NCBI RefSeq assembly: GCF_014164775.1
Contig: NZ_JACJGB010000002.1
Span: forward strand, 248,001-312,000
Reading direction: 5' to 3'
DNA length: 64,000 nt
Source: Tessaracoccus sp. MC1679
Lineage (GTDB): Bacteria > Actinomycetota > Actinomycetes > Propionibacteriales > Propionibacteriaceae
Positions 52,155-60,893 of this stretch are shown one piece after another. The notes beneath the pieces were generated by a model that was not told where the DNA came from, did no database searches, and saw only the letters and a list, made by a program, of their open reading frames with translations. How positions within the stretch are numbered: position 1 is the first letter of the stretch; each line of letters starts with the position of its first letter. A program made the position numbers and the translations under genes.

Positions 52155-54197
52155 TCACTTGCGCGAGCGGTTGCCCGACGTGCGGGTCACCTGGACGATG
52201 GTCGGACGGGGCACCGCGACCTTGTCGCCCACCTGGATGGGGCCGCCGGCGGGCAGCTGGTCCGGGAAGTACGACGTGTGGTCGCCCCAGCTGCCGTCCT
52301 CCCCCGGGTGCTGCACGGCTACGAACACGGACTGGTCCTTGTCGTGGATGACCGGGCCGCAGGTCTCGGCGTCCACCGGGACGCCCAGGAACTGCTGCAC
52401 CCGGCCGCGCTCCGGGCCCGTGAGGGTCACCTTGTGCAGGGCGTCTGAGAGCTCAAGCGTGCCCGGCTGGCCGTCGGTGGAGATCCAGAGGTTGCCCTCC
52501 GAGTCGAACGCCAGGTTGTCCGGGCAGCTGATGGGCGAGACCTTGTCGGCCGGGAAGCCGGCGAAGTAGGCCGACCTCGAGGAGGCCGGATCGCCGCAGA
52601 GGAGAAGGATGCTCCACCTGAAGGTCTCCGCTGCGGCGTCGCCGTAGGCCTCGGTCATCTCGATGACGTGGCCGTCACGGTTGGGTGCGACGGGGTTGGC
52701 CTCGTCGGCGGTGCTCGTGGTGCCACGCCTGCTGTTGTTGGTGAGCGCCAAGTACACCTTGCCGGTGAGCGGGTTGGGCTCCATGTCCTCGGGACGGTCC
52801 ATCTTGGTGGCGCGCATCTTGTCCGCCGCGAGGCGGGTCCAGACCAGCACCTCGTCGACGCTCATGCCCGGCACCAGCGACTGCGTGCCTCGGACCAGCG
52901 CGATCCATTCGCCGGTGCCGTCGAAGGCACCGTCGGAGGGCAGCGCGCCGTTACCCGTGATCTCGGACTGCGGGGAGTTGCCCGAGTACCTGGCCACGTA
53001 CAGCGTGCCGTCCTCGAGGAGGCGCATGTTGTGCGCCTTGTCGCCCTTGCGGTACTTCGCGGAGGAGACGAACTTGTAGACGTAGTCGTTGACTTCGTCG
53101 TCGCCCATGTACACGACGGCGTGGCCGGACTTCGAGATCGCGACGGTGCCGGCCTCATGCTTGAAGCGTCCCAGCGCCGTGTGCTTGACGGGCGTCGACG
53201 TCGGGTCCTCGGGGTCCACCTCGACGATCCAGCCGAATCTGTTGGCCTCGTTGGCGTAGCCGGGCTTGGTGAGGTCGAACCGGTCGTAGTGATCCTCCCA
53301 ACGGCGGAAGGTGCGCCCCGTACCGATGCCGTAGCGGCGCTCTTCGGTGGAGCCGGTGCCGACGAAGTACTGGTTGAAGTTCTCCTCGCCGGAGAGCACG
53401 GTGCCCCAGGGCGTGGTGCCGCCGGCGCAGTTGTTGAGGGTGCCGATCACCTTCGTGCCGGAGGGGTCGTCGTCGGTCTTCAAGAGCTTCGAGCCCGCGG
53501 CCGGGCCGCTGACGGTGAACTCGGTGAACCCCGTGATGCGGCGGTTGCGGCGGCCGCCGCGCACGTAGGTCCACACGTCGCCCTGCTTGGCTCGGGTCAG
53601 CTCGACGACCGACAGACCGTGGGCGGCCAGGGCGGCGTCGACGATGTCGCGCTTGTCGGTCCCGGGCGGGAACATGATGTTCTCGTTGGTGTACTCGTGG
53701 CTGGTCACGAGGTAGCCGGAGCGGTCGTTACGGCCGTCGGAGACGATGTTGAGGTAGTCGCAGTTGTAGCCGAACTGCTTCGCCTGGGAGTCTCCGGTCT
53801 GGTTGGCGATGTCGAAGTCGGGCGAGTCAACGAACAGCGGGTCGCCCCACCGGATGATCGGATCCCACCGGTAGCCCTCAGGCACGGTGATGGTGTCGAC
53901 GGTGCGCGCCGTCGGCTCGATCGCGGTGAAGGGGAGCTTGCCGCCGCCGTTGGGCGGGTTGCCGAAGTCGGCCGCAGCGGGCTGGGCCCACCCGCCCACC
54001 ACCAGTGCGCCGGTCACTCCGGCGCCCGCGCCGAGCGCGGCGCGGCGGGAGAACACACCGCTGACGATGTCGCGGAAGGACTCGTTGGCTGAGGTGTTCG
54101 GGGCGGGGTGCGCGCAGGCGCTGCCGCACTTGAGCTCGCAGGTGACGGGCGAGCGGTTACCGCGGGTGTGGCCGAGCATGGGAAGCAGGCGCTTCAT
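52155..54197 (-). CDS. phoX: PhoX family alkaline phosphatase (Tat-exported)
   Basis: 680 residues. The long N-terminus carries a twin-arginine signal (SRRAALGAGAGVTGALVVGG, about residues 50-70), as in PhoX proteins, which fold with Ca and Fe cofactors before export. Conserved PhoX segments: GYNCDYLNIV, LVTSHEYTNENIMFP, NCAGGTTPWGTVLSGEENFNQYF, FGWIVEVDPEDPTSTPVKHTALGRFKHEA, PDNLAFDSEGNLWISTDGQ. It releases phosphate from organic esters outside the cell. ATG at 54197 preceded by GGAGACC. A three-unit Pho box lies about 75-105 bp upstream, pointing to PhoR-PhoP induction in phosphate starvation. Confidence 0.93.
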   Translation of the reverse strand: MKRLLPMLGHTRGNRSPVTCELKCGSACAHPAPNTSANESFRDIVSGVFSRRAALGAGAGVTGALVVGGWAQPAAADFGNPPNGGGKLPFTAIEPTARTVDTITVPEGYRWDPIIRWGDPLFVDSPDFDIANQTGDSQAKQFGYNCDYLNIVSDGRNDRSGYLVTSHEYTNENIMFPPGTDKRDIVDAALAAHGLSVVELTRAKQGDVWTYVRGGRRNRRITGFTEFTVSGPAAGSKLLKTDDDPSGTKVIGTLNNCAGGTTPWGTVLSGEENFNQYFVGTGSTEERRYGIGTGRTFRRWEDHYDRFDLTKPGYANEANRFGWIVEVDPEDPTSTPVKHTALGRFKHEAGTVAISKSGHAVVYMGDDEVNDYVYKFVSSAKYRKGDKAHNMRLLEDGTLYVARYSGNSPQSEITGNGALPSDGAFDGTGEWIALVRGTQSLVPGMSVDEVLVWTRLAADKMRATKMDRPEDMEPNPLTGKVYLALTNNSRRGTTSTADEANPVAPNRDGHVIEMTEAYGDAAAETFRWSILLLCGDPASSRSAYFAGFPADKVSPISCPDNLAFDSEGNLWISTDGQPGTLELSDALHKVTLTGPERGRVQQFLGVPVDAETCGPVIHDKDQSVFVAVQHPGEDGSWGDHTSYFPDQLPAGGPIQVGDKVAVPRPTIVQVTRTSGNRSRK

Positions 54198-54271
54198 GGA
54201 GGGTCTCCTCTTGGTGGTCGGTGGGTCCCGACCATCCAACGCGACAGTGGCGACGACTTCCCCCACCCTCA

Positions 54272-54300
54272 GGTGACCGTTCGGTGAACACTCGGTGACC
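54272..54300 (-). promoter_or_regulatory. Pho box (three 11-nt direct repeats)
   Basis: On the minus strand GGTCACC, GTTCACC and GGTCACC occur with exactly 11-bp periodicity (plus-strand cores start at 54272, 54283, 54294). This matches the PhoP direct-repeat unit known from Streptomyces (G-G/T-TCACC plus 4 nt). It stands 75 bp upstream of phoX. Confidence 0.8.
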
Positions 54301-54317
54301 CCGCCCCTGCCGCGCTG

Positions 54318-54405
54318 GGAGTTGAGCAAATGGAACGGGTCAACCCCCGCAGCGGCCCATTTGATCGATCACATTCACCGCGACCCGTTCCATTTGCTCA
54401 AACTC
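54318..54405 (-). terminator. Long hairpin overlapping the pdxT stop codon
   Basis: Arms at 54319-54341 and 54382-54405 are complementary over about 23 bp (core GAGCAAATGGAACGGGTC) with one bulged base and a 40-nt loop. The first arm read by pdxT transcription includes the pdxT stop codon (54398-54400). No T tract; probably ends or stabilises the pdxST mRNA before the phoX promoter. Confidence 0.6.
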
Positions 54406-55051
54406 CACCCAGCCACAGGCGATGCAGAGTGGGGTCGGGGACCAGTTCGGGGTGGAAGGTACAGGCCACGACGGCGCCCTGACGGACCGCGACCGGCTCG
54501 TCCCCCCTGGTGGCCATCACCTCGACGCCTGCACCCACCCGCTCGATCCTGGGTGCCCGGATGAACACGCCCCTCATCCGGTGGGGCGCTCTTTCGCGTG
54601 CGGGCAGGCCCGACGGCGGGTCGGGCCGGGCATGCCCCATCGCGGCGCTCGACCGTGCTCGCGCAGCTGCCGGGGTCAGCTCAACGTCGGCCTCGCCCGA
54701 CGCGAGCTGGGCCCCGAACGCGTTGCGCCGCACCGTCACGTTCAACCCGCCGATGGTGGGCAGCCCCGCGAGCGCGGCCGGGTCCGCGACATCGTCGGCG
54801 AGCAGAATCAGCCCCGCACACGTGCCGAACACGGGCAGTCCGCCGTCGATCCGGTTCCGGATCTCCGTGAGCAGCCCCGACGGGCGGGCCAGCCTCGCGA
54901 TCGCCGTCGACTCTCCCCCTGGCAGCACGAGGCCGTCCACCCCGGCGAGATCGGCGGGGATTCGAACCAGGCTCACGTTGTGACCCAGCAGCCGCAGCAC
55001 GGCCGCGTGCTCCCGGACAGCGCCCTGGAGCGCCAGGATGCCGACAATCAC
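54398..55051 (-). CDS. pdxT: Pyridoxal 5'-phosphate synthase glutaminase subunit
   Basis: 217 residues. [19 protein letters not shown] and [11 protein letters not shown] (oxyanion loop) precede the nucleophile Cys in [12 protein letters not shown]; the catalytic His is in VACTFHPEL. It hydrolyses glutamine and channels ammonia to PdxS. Slightly longer than usual (about 190-200), with an insertion around the Ala/Arg-rich [18 protein letters not shown] that is unlike other PdxT proteins. Its ATG overlaps the pdxS stop (ATGA). Confidence 0.95.
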   Translation of the reverse strand: MIVGILALQGAVREHAAVLRLLGHNVSLVRIPADLAGVDGLVLPGGESTAIARLARPSGLLTEIRNRIDGGLPVFGTCAGLILLADDVADPAALAGLPTIGGLNVTVRRNAFGAQLASGEADVELTPAAARARSSAAMGHARPDPPSGLPARERAPHRMRGVFIRAPRIERVGAGVEVMATRGDEPVAVRQGAVVACTFHPELVPDPTLHRLWLGGV

Positions 55052-55947
55052 CAGCCGCGCTCGGACAGCCGGTGCGGGGCAGGCACGTCGGCCACGTTGA
55101 TGCCCACCATGGCCTCGCCCAGACCCCGCGACGCCTCCGCGATCGCCGACGGATCGGCGAAGTGGGCGGTCGCGGCCACGATGGCCTTGGCCCGCCGCTC
55201 GGGGTTGCCGGACTTGAAAATGCCGGAGCCCACGAACACGCCGTCGGCGCCGAGCTGCATCATCATCGCGGCGTCGGCCGGGGTGGCGATTCCGCCGGCC
55301 ACGAACAGCACGACGGGGAGCGCGCCGTCGCGGGCCACGCGCCGCACCAGCTCGTAGGGGGCGGCGAGCTCCTTGGCCGCAACGAACAGCTCGTCCTCAG
55401 ATTTCGCAGCGAGGGCGCGGATCTCGCCCTTGATGGTGCGCAGGTGCTTCATCGCCTCGGACACGTCGCCGGTGCCGGCCTCGCCCTTGCTGCGGATCAT
55501 CGACGCGCCCTCGGTGATCCGACGCAGCGCCTCACCCAGATTGGTGGCGCCGCACACGAACGGAACGTCGAAGCGGGTCTTGTCGATGTGGTTGACGAAG
55601 TCCGCGGGCGAGAGCACCTCGGACTCGTCGATGTAGTCCACACCGAGCGCCTGCAGGACCTGAGCCTCGACGAAGTGGCCGATTCGGGCCTTGGCCATCA
55701 CCGGGATCGACACCGTCTCGATGATGCGGTCGATGAGATCGGGGTCGCTCATCCGGGCCACGCCGCCTTGCGCGCGGATGTCTGCCGGCACCCGCTCCAG
55801 CGCCATCACCGCGACCGCGCCCGCCTCCTCCGCGATCCGGGCCTGCTCGGGAGTGACGACGTCCATGATCACTCCGCCCTTCAGCATCTCGGCGAGGCCG
55901 GTGTTGACGAGGGCGCGAGGGGACACAGGTGCATCGGTAGCAGTCAT
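55048..55947 (-). CDS. pdxS: Pyridoxal 5'-phosphate synthase subunit PdxS
   Basis: 299 residues from the ATG at 55947. It makes PLP from ribose 5-phosphate, glyceraldehyde 3-phosphate and ammonia. Near-universal blocks are visible: [49 protein letters not shown], the catalytic Lys in [14 protein letters not shown] and the second Lys in [13 protein letters not shown], ending [22 protein letters not shown]. Divergent from pdxR with an 82-bp shared control region. Confidence 0.98.
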   Translation of the reverse strand: MTATDAPVSPRALVNTGLAEMLKGGVIMDVVTPEQARIAEEAGAVAVMALERVPADIRAQGGVARMSDPDLIDRIIETVSIPVMAKARIGHFVEAQVLQALGVDYIDESEVLSPADFVNHIDKTRFDVPFVCGATNLGEALRRITEGASMIRSKGEAGTGDVSEAMKHLRTIKGEIRALAAKSEDELFVAAKELAAPYELVRRVARDGALPVVLFVAGGIATPADAAMMMQLGADGVFVGSGIFKSGNPERRAKAIVAATAHFADPSAIAEASRGLGEAMVGINVADVPAPHRLSERGW

Positions 55948-55975
55948 GGGCACGATCTTCGCCGCCGTTTCTGGA

Positions 55976-56014
55976 CCAGACAAGAGCCAGACCCTTTCCA
56001 GTTTGTTGGGCCAG
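55976..56014. promoter_or_regulatory. Putative PdxR operator in the pdxS-pdxR gap
   Basis: CCAG(A/T) occurs four times on the plus strand at 55976, 55987, 55998 and 56011, spaced 11, 11 and 13 bp, so on one face of the helix. MocR-type regulators bind direct repeats in such divergent gaps; assignment to PdxR is inferred. Confidence 0.5.
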
Positions 56015-56029
56015 TTGTAGGGTGGGGCC

Positions 56030-57427
56030 ATGGAGTCGGACGCGCTCTCCACGCTTGCACTGGATCGCACTCCGGGCGCCGCCCCGCTCCCGACGCAGAT
56101 CGCGGCCGGGGTACGCGGACTGATCGCCTCGGGAGCTCTCGCGAGCGGCGACGTGCTGGCCTCCAGCCGGTCCGCCGCCGAGACCCTCGGGGTGGCCCGC
56201 GGTACGGTGAGCGCGGCCTACGACCAGCTGGCAGCCGAGGGATACCTGGTCACCCGGGACCGCTCAGGAGTGCGTGTGGCCCCCAACCTGTCCTCGGCCG
56301 CCCCTCGCACCCCGGCTCCAGCCCGGCGCACCCCCTCGTCGCCGCACCGCCCCCCGCTCGACTTATCGTCCGGGCACGAATCCTCCCGCCCCCTGGATGA
56401 CGCCCTCTGGCGCTCCGCCCTGCGGGCCGCGGTCTCGCCGGGCGGACCACAGCTGACCGACGCCATCGCTCAGCACCTGCGCCTCATGCGTGCCATGGCG
56501 GTGGACCCCTCGGCCGTCATCGTCACCGCGGGCGCCCGCTCCGGACTCGCCCTCCTCCTGGGGGCGGTGGCCCGGCGCACGGGCGTGCGGCCCCGTGTTG
56601 CCGTAGAGAGCCCCGGCTTCCCCGGCCTGCGCCGGGTGCTGGAGGTGCTGGGCGTGGAGGTCATCCCGGTACCCGTCGGCGCCGACGGCGTGGATCTGGG
56701 TGCGCTGGACCGGGCGCTGCCCCTGGACCTGGTCCTGGTCACGCCCAACCATCAGTTCCCGGCCGGCACCGCGCTGCACGCCACCGGCAGGCAGGCGCTG
56801 ATCGGCTGGTCGATGAGCACCGGCGTCCTGCTGGTGGAGGACGACTACGACTCCGAGTACCGGCACCTTGGGCCGCCCCTGCCCCCGCTCTGGAGCCTGG
56901 CGCCCGACGTGGTGGCCCACCTCGGCACCTTCGCCGCGGTTCTCGGCCGCGACGTCGGGACGGGCTACCTGGTGGCCCCGCCGTCGTGGCAGGACGAGCT
57001 TCTGGAGGCGCGGGCCGCACTCGGCGGCGGAGTGGCGCCCATCGTGCAGCGGGCCTTGGCGCGCTACCTGCAGACCGGCGGCCTGCGCAGGCGCCTGGCC
57101 AGGGCCCGCCGCCGGGCGGACGCCGCCCAGGCTGAGGTGACGCGCCGCGTCGACGACCTCCGTCTCGGCCCCGTCGTCGATTCCGTGACCGACACCGGAC
57201 ACCTACTGGTCCTTCACATGTCCGCCGAGGCAGCCACCGCGGTGCGCGTGGACTGCAGCCGGCGCGGGCTCCTCATCGCGGACCTCGCCGACGGGTGGGC
57301 CGGGAACCCAGGGCTCACCGGGCTCCTGCTCAGCTACGGGGGCCACGAGCCGGGCGACGTCCGCCGGGCCGTGGCCGTCCTGGCCGACGCGGTGGGCGCG
57401 CCGGGCGCAGACCTCACGTCTGGATGA
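56030..57427 (+). CDS. pdxR: MocR/GntR-family regulator of pyridoxine synthesis, PLP lysine missing
   Basis: 465 residues. An N-terminal winged helix ([65 protein letters not shown]) is joined by a linker to an aminotransferase fold-I domain with [11 protein letters not shown] and [13 protein letters not shown]. The place of the PLP Schiff-base lysine, usually GTFSK, reads [16 protein letters not shown] here (Ala at about residue 303). Divergent from pdxST, so it is the expected PdxR, which normally senses PLP through this lysine. It may sense PLP non-covalently or have lost the response. Confidence 0.88.
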   Translation: MESDALSTLALDRTPGAAPLPTQIAAGVRGLIASGALASGDVLASSRSAAETLGVARGTVSAAYDQLAAEGYLVTRDRSGVRVAPNLSSAAPRTPAPARRTPSSPHRPPLDLSSGHESSRPLDDALWRSALRAAVSPGGPQLTDAIAQHLRLMRAMAVDPSAVIVTAGARSGLALLLGAVARRTGVRPRVAVESPGFPGLRRVLEVLGVEVIPVPVGADGVDLGALDRALPLDLVLVTPNHQFPAGTALHATGRQALIGWSMSTGVLLVEDDYDSEYRHLGPPLPPLWSLAPDVVAHLGTFAAVLGRDVGTGYLVAPPSWQDELLEARAALGGGVAPIVQRALARYLQTGGLRRRLARARRRADAAQAEVTRRVDDLRLGPVVDSVTDTGHLLVLHMSAEAATAVRVDCSRRGLLIADLADGWAGNPGLTGLLLSYGGHEPGDVRRAVAVLADAVGAPGADLTSG

Positions 57428-57489
57428 TCTGGAACCGCACCCCCTGGTCACCGGCCATCGTGGCCAAGCGACAGGGGTAGCCGGCGAAC

Positions 57490-58146
57490 CTAAGCGGGAG
57501 CCTCACCCGACGCCGTCACGACGGCGGGCTGCGCCGGATAGTCCTCCGGTCCGAACATCGAGCGCCGACCCTCGAAGGCCCGCCCGAGCGTCACCTGGTC
57601 CGCGTACTCGAGGTCACCGCCGACCGGCAGACCGCTGGCCGGCCTGGTGACGCGCACACCGAAGTCTCGGAGCATGCGGCTCAGGTAGGACGCGGTGGCC
57701 TCCCCCTGCGTGTCCGGGTCCGTGGCGATGATCACCTCGCTGACCACGCCGTCGGCGAGGCGCTGGAACAGCTCGCGGGTGTGCAGATCCGCCGGGCCGC
57801 GACCGTCGATGGGCGAGATCGAGCCCCCGAGGACGTGGTAGAGGCCGCGGAACTCGTTGGTGCGTTCGATGGCCACGACGTCCTTGGACTCCTCGACGAC
57901 GCACAGCTGGCTACGGTCGCGGCGGGGATCCCGGCAGACGCGGCAGCGCTCCTCCTGCGAGATGTTGAAGCAGACCTCGCAGAACCGGGAGGACTCCTTC
58001 ACGCGACGCAGGGTGTCCGCGAGCAGGTAGACCTCCTCCTCCGGTGCGTCGAGGAGGTAGAAGGCGATGCGCTGCGCCCCCCGCGGGCCGATGCCCGGCA
58101 ATCGGCTCAGCTCGTCGATGAGGTCCTGGATGGGCCCTTCGTACAC
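57490..58146 (-). CDS. recR: Recombination protein RecR
   Basis: 218 residues from the GTG at 58146 ([32 protein letters not shown]). Helix-hairpin-helix [15 protein letters not shown]4 zinc finger [16 protein letters not shown], and Toprim domain [37 protein letters not shown] with [23 protein letters not shown]. Acts with RecO/RecF to load RecA on gapped DNA. The in-frame ATG further upstream lies in ybaB and is not used; the gap to ybaB is 7 bp. Confidence 0.96.
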   Translation of the reverse strand: MYEGPIQDLIDELSRLPGIGPRGAQRIAFYLLDAPEEEVYLLADTLRRVKESSRFCEVCFNISQEERCRVCRDPRRDRSQLCVVEESKDVVAIERTNEFRGLYHVLGGSISPIDGRGPADLHTRELFQRLADGVVSEVIIATDPDTQGEATASYLSRMLRDFGVRVTRPASGLPVGGDLEYADQVTLGRAFEGRRSMFGPEDYPAQPAVVTASGEAPA

Positions 58147-58153
58147 GGCGTGG

Positions 58154-58477
58154 TCAGCCCCCGAGGCCGGGCATGGGCGGCATCGACGGCAGGTCCGGCA
58201 TGGCCGCCGCGGTGGCTGCGTCCGCTTCGGACTTGGCGGCACGGAACGCGGCGATGATGAGGGCCGACAGCGTCTCCGGGTCCTCCGGGTCCCAGGCCTC
58301 GGGCGTGATGTCGAGCCTCTCGATGTCTCCGGCGCCGGTGAGGGCGATGGTCACCACGCCCCCGCCCGCCGAGGCGGTGAAGGTCTTCTCGGCGAGCTCG
58401 GCCTGGGCGCGCGCGAGATCCTCCTGCAGCTGCTGGGCCTGCTGCATGAGGGCATTGATGTCGAAGTCACCAAACAT
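58154..58477 (-). CDS. YbaB/EbfC family nucleoid-associated protein
   Basis: 107 residues, [88 protein letters not shown]. The coiled N-terminal helix and the 'GGGVV' hinge are family marks; it binds DNA as a dimer. The order dnaX-ybaB-recR is widely conserved. GAGGAG lies before the ATG. Confidence 0.95.
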   Translation of the reverse strand: MFGDFDINALMQQAQQLQEDLARAQAELAEKTFTASAGGGVVTIALTGAGDIERLDITPEAWDPEDPETLSALIIAAFRAAKSEADAATAAAMPDLPSMPPMPGLGG

Positions 58478-58521
58478 GGTTCGTCTACTCCTCGGTGGGT
58501 TGGGGCAAGCTTAGGTGGGCG

Positions 58522-60669
58522 TCACGGCTCGTTGAGATCGCGCACCGAGATGACCTCGGCGCCGAAGGCGTTGCTCAGCAACTCCTCCGCGTTGTGGGCC
58601 GAGTCCAGCACCTCGTCGTCGGTGGAGACCTCCGGCTCCGGGCTCGGATCCGGCGGGGCGACGACGGCCGCCGGCTCGGGCGGGGCTGGAGGCGCCACCG
58701 GCGCGCCGGAGGGGCGTTGGACGGGCTGCGACGGCGCGTCCTCGCCGGAGACCATGACGGCCTGGATCCGCAGCTCCACGCCGATCACCTGGATGAGCGC
58801 GTCCGCCAGCACGTCCTGGCTTCCGCCACTGCCGAAGTTGTCCTTGGGTCCGCTCTGGGTGAACCCGAGGTGCAACACGCCGTCGGTCACGTCCAGCACC
58901 TGGGCGTGCTGGCTGAGCAGCATGAACGTGAAGCGGCGGCGACGCTTGACCTCCTCCAGCACGTTGGGCCAGACCCGGCGCAGCTCAGCAGCGTTCAGGC
59001 CGGCCCGCTGGGCCGGGGTGGCCGACGGCGCCTGCGGCCGGGTGGGCTCTGGCGTCCGCGCAGGGGCCTCTCCGGGGTTGGCTGCCGAGGCCTGGGCGGG
59101 CGGCGACCCGGCGGAACGCTGACGCGGCGGCTCGCCTGCGGGCCTGCGCTCAGCCGGCGCCGACGGCGGCGCAGGTTCGGGCGCGGCCTCGGGAGTGGGG
59201 CTAGGGGTGGGCCGAGGCGACCTGGCCGCGGCGCGGGGCGTCTCGATACGTTGGGTGGGTTCCCCGACGTCCTCCCAATCCGCGACCTTCGCGGCCGACT
59301 CGCCGTCGCCCATCATGCCGACCCGCCGCTCGAGCCGGTCCATCCGGGCGTGCAGCCCGCGCTCGTCCGCGTCAGCTCCGGGCAGCAGTACCCGGGCGCA
59401 CATCAGCTCCAGGTGGAGGCGCGGCGCGGTGGTGCCTCTCATGTCCGTGAGGCCGGTGGCGATCACTTCGGCGGCCCGGGTGAGCTCTCCGGCCCCGAGG
59501 CCGGCCACCTGGGTCTGGAGGCGCTGCGCCTGATCCGCGGCCACGTCGAGCAGCCCGTTGGTGGCGGCCTCCGGCACGGCGGCGAGGATGATCAGGTCAC
59601 GGAGGCGGCGCAACAGGTCTTCGGCGAACCGGCGCGGATCCTGCCCCACCTCGATCACCTTGTCCACCGTCCGGAAAACGCCGGCCGAATCCCCCGCCGC
59701 GAAGGCGTCCATGATCTCGTCCAGCAGCGCGTCCGGGGTGTAGCCGAGGAGGGCGGCGGCCTGCGTGTAGCTGACGCCCTCGTCGCCCGAGCCGCCGAGC
59801 AGCTGATCCAGCACAGAGAGGGAATCGCGCACCGATCCGCCGCCGGCGCGCACCACCAGCGGGATGGCGGCCTGATCCACCGCGACACCCTCGCTCTGGC
59901 AGATGTCCGCCAGGTAGTCCACCAGCATCCGCGGAGGCACCAGCCGGAAGGGGTAGTGGTGCGTGCGCGAACGGATGGTGCCGATGACCTTCTCCGGCTC
60001 CGTGGTGGCGAAGATGAACTTGGTGTGCGGGGGCGGCTCCTCGACGAGCTTGAGCAGGGCGTTGAAGCCCTGCGTGGTGACCATGTGGGCCTCGTCGATG
60101 ATGTAGATCTTGTAGCGGCTGGCGACGGGGGCGAAGTAGGCGCGCTCCCTCAGGTCTCTGGCGTCGTCCACGCCACCGTGGGAGGCGGCGTCGATCTCGA
60201 TCACGTCGATGGAGCCCGGCCCGCCTCGCGCCAGGTCCTTGCATGAGTCACACGTGCCGCACGGCGTGTCCGTGGGGCCCTGCTCACAGTTGAGGCAGCG
60301 CGCCAGGATGCGGGCCGAGGTGGTCTTGCCGCAGCCGCGCGGCCCGGAGAACAGGTAGGCGTGGTTGACCCGGTTGCTGGCCAGCGCCCGCTGCAGGGGC
60401 ACGGTCACGTGGTCCTGACCGATCACCTCCGAGAAGGCGTCCGGCCGGTAGCGACGGTAGAGGGCCAGGGGTGACGCGGGAGACTCGCGGCGGGGGCCGG
60501 CGCTCAGCTTCGACGGCGGCACGTGCAGCGCGGGCGCATCGACGGTGGCCTCAGGCTCCAGGTCATCGAACAGGCCGGGGCCGTCCATCGGCTCGAAGCC
60601 GGGCAGATCAGCTGCCGCGACCCCCTCGTCGGCGATGGGGGCGTACTCGTCCTCGTCGTAGTCGTCCAC
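58522..60669 (-). CDS. dnaX: DNA polymerase III subunit gamma/tau
   Basis: 715 residues from the GTG at 60669. Clamp-loader ATPase: LALYRRYRPDAFSEVIGQDHV, Walker A GPRGCGKTTSARI (about 109), zinc module CLNCEQGPTDTPCGTCDSC, Walker B YIIDEAHM, sensor 1 ATTEPEKV. Domain III follows, then a Pro-rich linker and a C-terminal tau-like domain (RRVWPNVLEEVKRRRRFTFMLLSQHAQVLDV). Odd feature: about 68 acidic residues (DDYDEDEYAPIADEG...) precede the usual LYRRYRP start and no start codon exists closer to it. The SRP RNA gene lies just upstream on the same strand. Confidence 0.95.
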   Translation of the reverse strand: MDDYDEDEYAPIADEGVAAADLPGFEPMDGPGLFDDLEPEATVDAPALHVPPSKLSAGPRRESPASPLALYRRYRPDAFSEVIGQDHVTVPLQRALASNRVNHAYLFSGPRGCGKTTSARILARCLNCEQGPTDTPCGTCDSCKDLARGGPGSIDVIEIDAASHGGVDDARDLRERAYFAPVASRYKIYIIDEAHMVTTQGFNALLKLVEEPPPHTKFIFATTEPEKVIGTIRSRTHHYPFRLVPPRMLVDYLADICQSEGVAVDQAAIPLVVRAGGGSVRDSLSVLDQLLGGSGDEGVSYTQAAALLGYTPDALLDEIMDAFAAGDSAGVFRTVDKVIEVGQDPRRFAEDLLRRLRDLIILAAVPEAATNGLLDVAADQAQRLQTQVAGLGAGELTRAAEVIATGLTDMRGTTAPRLHLELMCARVLLPGADADERGLHARMDRLERRVGMMGDGESAAKVADWEDVGEPTQRIETPRAAARSPRPTPSPTPEAAPEPAPPSAPAERRPAGEPPRQRSAGSPPAQASAANPGEAPARTPEPTRPQAPSATPAQRAGLNAAELRRVWPNVLEEVKRRRRFTFMLLSQHAQVLDVTDGVLHLGFTQSGPKDNFGSGGSQDVLADALIQVIGVELRIQAVMVSGEDAPSQPVQRPSGAPVAPPAPPEPAAVVAPPDPSPEPEVSTDDEVLDSAHNAEELLSNAFGAEVISVRDLNEP

Positions 60670-60716
60670 GCGACCCACCCTATTCCAGAGGCCCGACAAT
60701 TCCAGCGGCAAAGAAA

Positions 60717-60808
60717 GGGGTCCCTCGCGCACCCAGCAGAGCTCACTTACCCTTGCTGCCTTCCGACCCTGGGGGGGTTGGGCGAGATACCGCCGCGCGA
60801 GGAACCTC
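60717..60808 (-). ncRNA. ffs: Small signal recognition particle RNA (4.5S)
   Basis: On the minus strand the domain IV signature GGTCGGAAGGCAGCAAGG is present. The ends pair over 12 bp (GGTTCCTCGCGC with GCGCGAGGGACC), giving one rod-like hairpin of about 90 nt. The position upstream of dnaX is common in actinobacteria. Exact ends are approximate. Confidence 0.93.
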
Positions 60809-60893
60809 CGTCAACTCTACCCCATCCCCTGAGGCTCCCGGGAGCCGATGAGGCCTCACGCTGGAGGCGGGGTGCTGCCCTAGTCTGGCGGCC

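Noticed and set aside
58495-60246. 583-codon plus-strand open frame
   Set aside because: Fully antisense to dnaX; Arg/Gly/His-rich shadow translation without a ribosome-binding site.
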